64,000 nt of DNA from Lachnospiraceae bacterium (GTDB lineage Bacteria; Bacillota; Clostridia; Lachnospirales; Lachnospiraceae), in contig CAJTGB010000004.1 in the NCBI GenBank assembly GCA_910575835.1, forward strand, positions 58,784 through 122,783, read 5' to 3'. Below, piece by piece: positions 61,618-64,000 of the stretch (position 1 is the first letter of the stretch; each line of letters opens with the position of its first letter). The notes under the pieces were generated by a model that saw only the letters and a program-made list of their open reading frames with translations, did not search any database and was not told the origin of the DNA. The translations under genes were made by a program, and so were the position numbers.

Positions 61618-63246
61618 ATGATAAAGGTATATAACGGCGATGCATATGGAATCCAGGAGGATGATTACGACAGAAACCGGTCGCTGCAATTTTTTCTGAA
61701 CGGACATAAAAATGAATATATTTTGATCTACCGTGGTGACCGGCTATTGAAGGTGTTGTCTTATTATGATGTGCTTTACAGGCGGGAAGTCCCAGAGAAG
61801 GTGTTGCATCTGGGGCCGAATGTTTTTGCGGAGGCCAGGGAGCTGTTCTTTTCTTATAAAAATATGGATGATCGGTGGAACCGGGCTGTTGCGGTATGCC
61901 GCGACCCGGATGATACTGGCTGTCCCGGAGATGTGGAATGTATTCTATATTATCAGCAAAACCTGACAAGCTTCATATATAGGGTTAGTGAATTTGAAAA
62001 TTATGCATTTGACGAAGAACTGGATCTGGAACTGCTCTCTCGAGCGGATACTTATATATTTGAGGAGTTTGAGGAATATACGGCATTCATCTGTGATGTG
62101 CTGGAGCGGCAATTCCCAGAGAAAGAAAAGATCTTTCTGGATGAAAATGCAGAGGTATTTTCCTGCTTTGGTTTCCACTATCGTATGGGTTCAAGGGGGC
62201 AGGTGTATGGATCCGGGCAGGCAATAGACGATCAGGTATATAGCTCCGAACGGAATGTGGTCTATATCACCAGTGAGCGAGAAAAAGATTTCTTCGGACG
62301 GAGATTTCAAAAGGGGATCTACAGCAGTCTGGACATCATGACGTCTTTGTTCTGGCGAAAAAAGGAGACTGGATACGGGGAATTGAATCCGGATAAGAAA
62401 TTTTTGCTGATCCGTTTTCCGATCTATTCAAGCGGGTTGGGAGATGTAATTCGGTTCTGCATGACAAAGGCGGCAGCGGTGGAATATCGGAAACTGGATT
62501 ATATTCCAGTGATTGACCTAAGTGTCCCTGATAGCGGCAATTCGTTTTCCGGTGGCAGAGATGAGAATGTCTGGGAGGATTTTTTTGAGCCGTTAAATGA
62601 ATACCGTCCGGAGGAAGTCCTTAAGAGTCGGCATGTTCTTCTCTGTGATGATAAAATGGATGCGTTTAATCCTTATATAACGGAACAATATCACGACTCC
62701 GGACATATGAGGGGTATTTATAAAAAATATCTCCGGCTGAATCAGGAAATGAGAGCTTATATTGATCCGATCCGGGAGCACTTTTTTGGAAATAGTACCG
62801 AAAAGGTGCTGGGAGTCGTGGCACGTGGGACGGATTACCGTTTTGGGGGATTCGATGTCCCGAAGCCTATGGAGGATGAGACCTATATTGAACTGGTCAG
62901 GGATAAAATGAAAGCCTGGAGATGTACTTCTCTCCTGCTGGCCACGGAGGACGCAGATATTTTGGAGAAATTCCGGCAGGCCGGATTTGGTGATCGGCTG
63001 AAATACTTGGAGCAGGAGCGTTTTCGGTATACAGATGTGAATACGAAGGGGCTTTTGGTTGCGAAAATGAAGAAGGCTGATAATGATTATCATGATGAGA
63101 TGCCTTATCTTGCGGTACTGTATCTTCTGGCCGAATGCGGGGCGCTGATCTCGAACTGCCGGTGCGGAGCGTTTGAGGTGGCGGATTTTATCAACGGCGG
63201 GGAGTATGCGCATAGGTATTGCTGCGGGGAAGGTGAGGTGGAATGA
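61618..63246 (+). CDS. large unknown protein, possibly fucosyltransferase-like
   Basis: A 542-aa soluble protein beginning MIKVYNGDAYGIQEDDYDRN. I do not recognise the first 390 residues. The end (about 390-535) has VLGVVARGTDYRFGGFDVPK, LLLATEDADILEKFRQAG and an ALISNCRCGAFEVADFIN segment, which recall the donor-binding half of NodZ/alpha-1,6-fucosyltransferase-type GT-B enzymes. The call is tentative. GAGGGAGG precedes the ATG, 21 bp after the CgeB-like gene; a terminator follows at 63341, so it is the last gene of the group. Confidence 0.55.
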   Translation: MIKVYNGDAYGIQEDDYDRNRSLQFFLNGHKNEYILIYRGDRLLKVLSYYDVLYRREVPEKVLHLGPNVFAEARELFFSYKNMDDRWNRAVAVCRDPDDTGCPGDVECILYYQQNLTSFIYRVSEFENYAFDEELDLELLSRADTYIFEEFEEYTAFICDVLERQFPEKEKIFLDENAEVFSCFGFHYRMGSRGQVYGSGQAIDDQVYSSERNVVYITSEREKDFFGRRFQKGIYSSLDIMTSLFWRKKETGYGELNPDKKFLLIRFPIYSSGLGDVIRFCMTKAAAVEYRKLDYIPVIDLSVPDSGNSFSGGRDENVWEDFFEPLNEYRPEEVLKSRHVLLCDDKMDAFNPYITEQYHDSGHMRGIYKKYLRLNQEMRAYIDPIREHFFGNSTEKVLGVVARGTDYRFGGFDVPKPMEDETYIELVRDKMKAWRCTSLLLATEDADILEKFRQAGFGDRLKYLEQERFRYTDVNTKGLLVAKMKKADNDYHDEMPYLAVLYLLAECGALISNCRCGAFEVADFINGGEYAHRYCCGEGEVE

Positions 63247-63340
63247 AAAAGTGACAAAGGTGCATAGCTGCGAGATTGAAATTTTGCGGCAGTCAAATGC
63301 AGGGACGATAAACGGATAATAATATATACATTAAAAAATG

Positions 63341-63379
63341 CAGTTGTATCGTAGATTTACGGTACGGCTGTGTTTTTTT
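63341..63379 (+). terminator. terminator of the plus-strand glycosyltransferase group
   Basis: An interrupted stem (CAG/CTG, GTA/TAC, CGTA/TACG; 63341-63370) is followed by seven T residues (63373-63379). Confidence 0.65.
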
Positions 63380-63557
63380 GTTGTTTATAATTTTACATGG
63401 TTAATTTCTGTGGGATAAATTAGTGAGGGTGGTTCACTGTAGCTGCTGTTTTGCAGTTTGTACAGCGGAGAGTGACTGATAATTCACCTTTAGATGCGGG
63501 AATTAAGGGAAGGGGCAGATCAGTGCTTTTGTAGAACGGATAAAGGAATCCATGTTT

Positions 63558-63604
63558 GTGTACCTTTTTAGACACTTCGCCGGCATGCCTAAACAGGAAC
63601 ATTT
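63558..63604 (+). promoter_or_regulatory. conserved upstream block of flagellin 2
   Basis: It matches 56028-56075 at about 38 of 47 positions, with the same distance to the TTGACA tract (63627-63632). See the flagellin 1 entry. Confidence 0.5.
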
Positions 63605-63666
63605 ATTCGACTTTCCAACACTCTTTTTGACAGAAAAATCATACAAAAATTTTTAATAATTATGCA

Positions 63667-63682
63667 GGGAAAAGGAGTTCCC
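63667..63682 (+). promoter_or_regulatory. CsrA-type hairpin in the flagellin 2 leader
   Basis: GGGAA-AAGGAG-TTCCC: the stem is the same as in flagellin 1 and GGA is again in the loop, although flanking bases and the last loop base have changed. AAGGAGG follows at 63695-63701. Confidence 0.6.
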
Positions 63683-63707
63683 GAGCAAAAATTCAAGGAG
63701 GAAAACC

Positions 63708-64000
63708 ATGAGAATTCAACATAATGTTACAGCATTAAATGCTCACAGAAATTTATTCAATAATAATTCATCCGTAGGAAAGAACTTAGAGAAACTGTCA
63801 TCTGGTTACAGAATCAACCGCGCTGGCGACGACGCTGCTGGATTAGCTATTTCTGAGAAGATGCGTGCTCAGATCACAGGTCTTAACACAGCTCAGAAGA
63901 ATGCAGAAGACGGTGTATCTCTTGTACAGACAGCAGAAGGTGCTCTGACAGAAGTTCACTCCATGCTGAATCGTATGGTTGAGCTTGCTACACAGTCTGC
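63708..64000 (+). CDS. fliC: flagellin 2, N-terminal part (runs off the window)
   Basis: The first 97 codons are visible: [20 protein letters not shown], then the D0/D1 segment [20 protein letters not shown] and [20 protein letters not shown]. It differs from flagellin 1 in this stretch at only a handful of residues. The leader and upstream block are also conserved, so the two genes are a duplication that kept its control region. AAGGAGG is 6 bases before the ATG. Confidence 0.95.
   Translation, partial: MRIQHNVTALNAHRNLFNNNSSVGKNLEKLSSGYRINRAGDDAAGLAISEKMRAQITGLNTAQKNAEDGVSLVQTAEGALTEVHSMLNRMVELATQS

Larger units (their letters stand above)
63247..63707. other. 461-bp gap: terminator plus flagellin 2 regulatory region
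   Basis: It contains the terminator at 63341-63379, the conserved upstream block (63558-63604), an AT-rich promoter-like tract (63627-63660) and the CsrA-type leader hairpin (63667-63682). The stretch 63380-63555 shows nothing I can name. Confidence 0.75.

Noticed and set aside
1..64000. CRISPR arrays, rRNA and tRNA genes
   Set aside because: No regularly spaced repeats and no recognisable stable-RNA sequences were seen on reading both strands; a covariance-model scan (tRNAscan-SE, Infernal) would be decisive.

Overview
The window looks like chromosome of a motile, Gram-positive, anaerobic Clostridia-type bacterium, most likely a Lachnospiraceae member. The evidence is AGGAGG-type ribosome sites, the Firmicutes order flgM-flgN-flgK-flgL-DUF6470-fliW-csrA, FlhB-like and FliK-like flagellar genes, and family proteins such as DUF5058 and DUF6033. 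No rRNA, tRNA or CRISPR array was recognised.

Layout. (1) 1-4.7 kb is the end of a mobilizable element. It carries the start of a MobV-type relaxase, a RepA-like initiator, a cysteine-rich VLP protein, an XRE regulator with a repeated operator, a P-loop kinase and an ANT(6)-type streptomycin adenylyltransferase. A pMV158-like oriT lies near 4.5 kb. The element appears to end inside a helix-turn-helix gene, which it truncates (4683-4808). (2) 5.0-6.8 kb is a self-contained three-gene operon: a small protein, a RelA/SpoT-fold nucleotide pyrophosphotransferase and an unknown helical protein. It resembles a toxic small alarmone synthetase locus. (3) 6.9-12.9 kb has two M20 amidohydrolases, DUF5058 and a second multi-pass membrane protein, and a PucR regulator; this looks like an uptake-and-hydrolysis locus for an amidated metabolite. 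(4) 13.1-16.4 kb has a DUF3810 membrane metalloprotease-like gene and topB. (5) 16.7-29.7 kb is a flagellar and chemotaxis block: DUF6033, csrA, fliW, DUF6470, flgL, flgK, flgN, flgM, cheB, cheR, cheW, cheA, a FliK-like gene and an FlhB-C-like gene. (6) 29.9-55.9 kb is a long, almost entirely minus-strand glycan cluster ending at a flagellin gene. (7) 56.5-64 kb has a broken antitoxin-like gene, two divergent paralogous glycosyltransferases, a serine recombinase, two more glycosyltransferase-like genes and the start of a second flagellin.

How the genes fit together. The glycan cluster can make a CDP-activated branched 6-deoxy sugar (rfbF, rfbG, a C-methyltransferase, an RmlC-like epimerase and an SDR reductase). 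It can also make and move glycerol phosphate (two TagD-like cytidylyltransferase domains, a CDP-glycerol transferase fused to a beta-propeller, LicD and a glycerophosphodiesterase). Transfer would be by GT2, GT4, GT32 and RgpF-type proteins. Its position between flagellar genes and two flagellins points to flagellin glycosylation. A small Rossmann-like domain is attached, at the N or C terminus, to eight otherwise unrelated proteins of this cluster, with a related domain in the C-methyltransferase. Both flagellin leaders carry the same hairpin with GGA in the loop just before the Shine-Dalgarno site, which is what a target of the FliW-CsrA switch encoded at 18 kb should look like.

Limits: all family calls come from reading motifs without database searches. 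The strongest candidates for undescribed biology are the glycerophosphate/branched-sugar flagellar glycan cluster with its recurrent Rossmann module and the RelA-fold three-gene operon.
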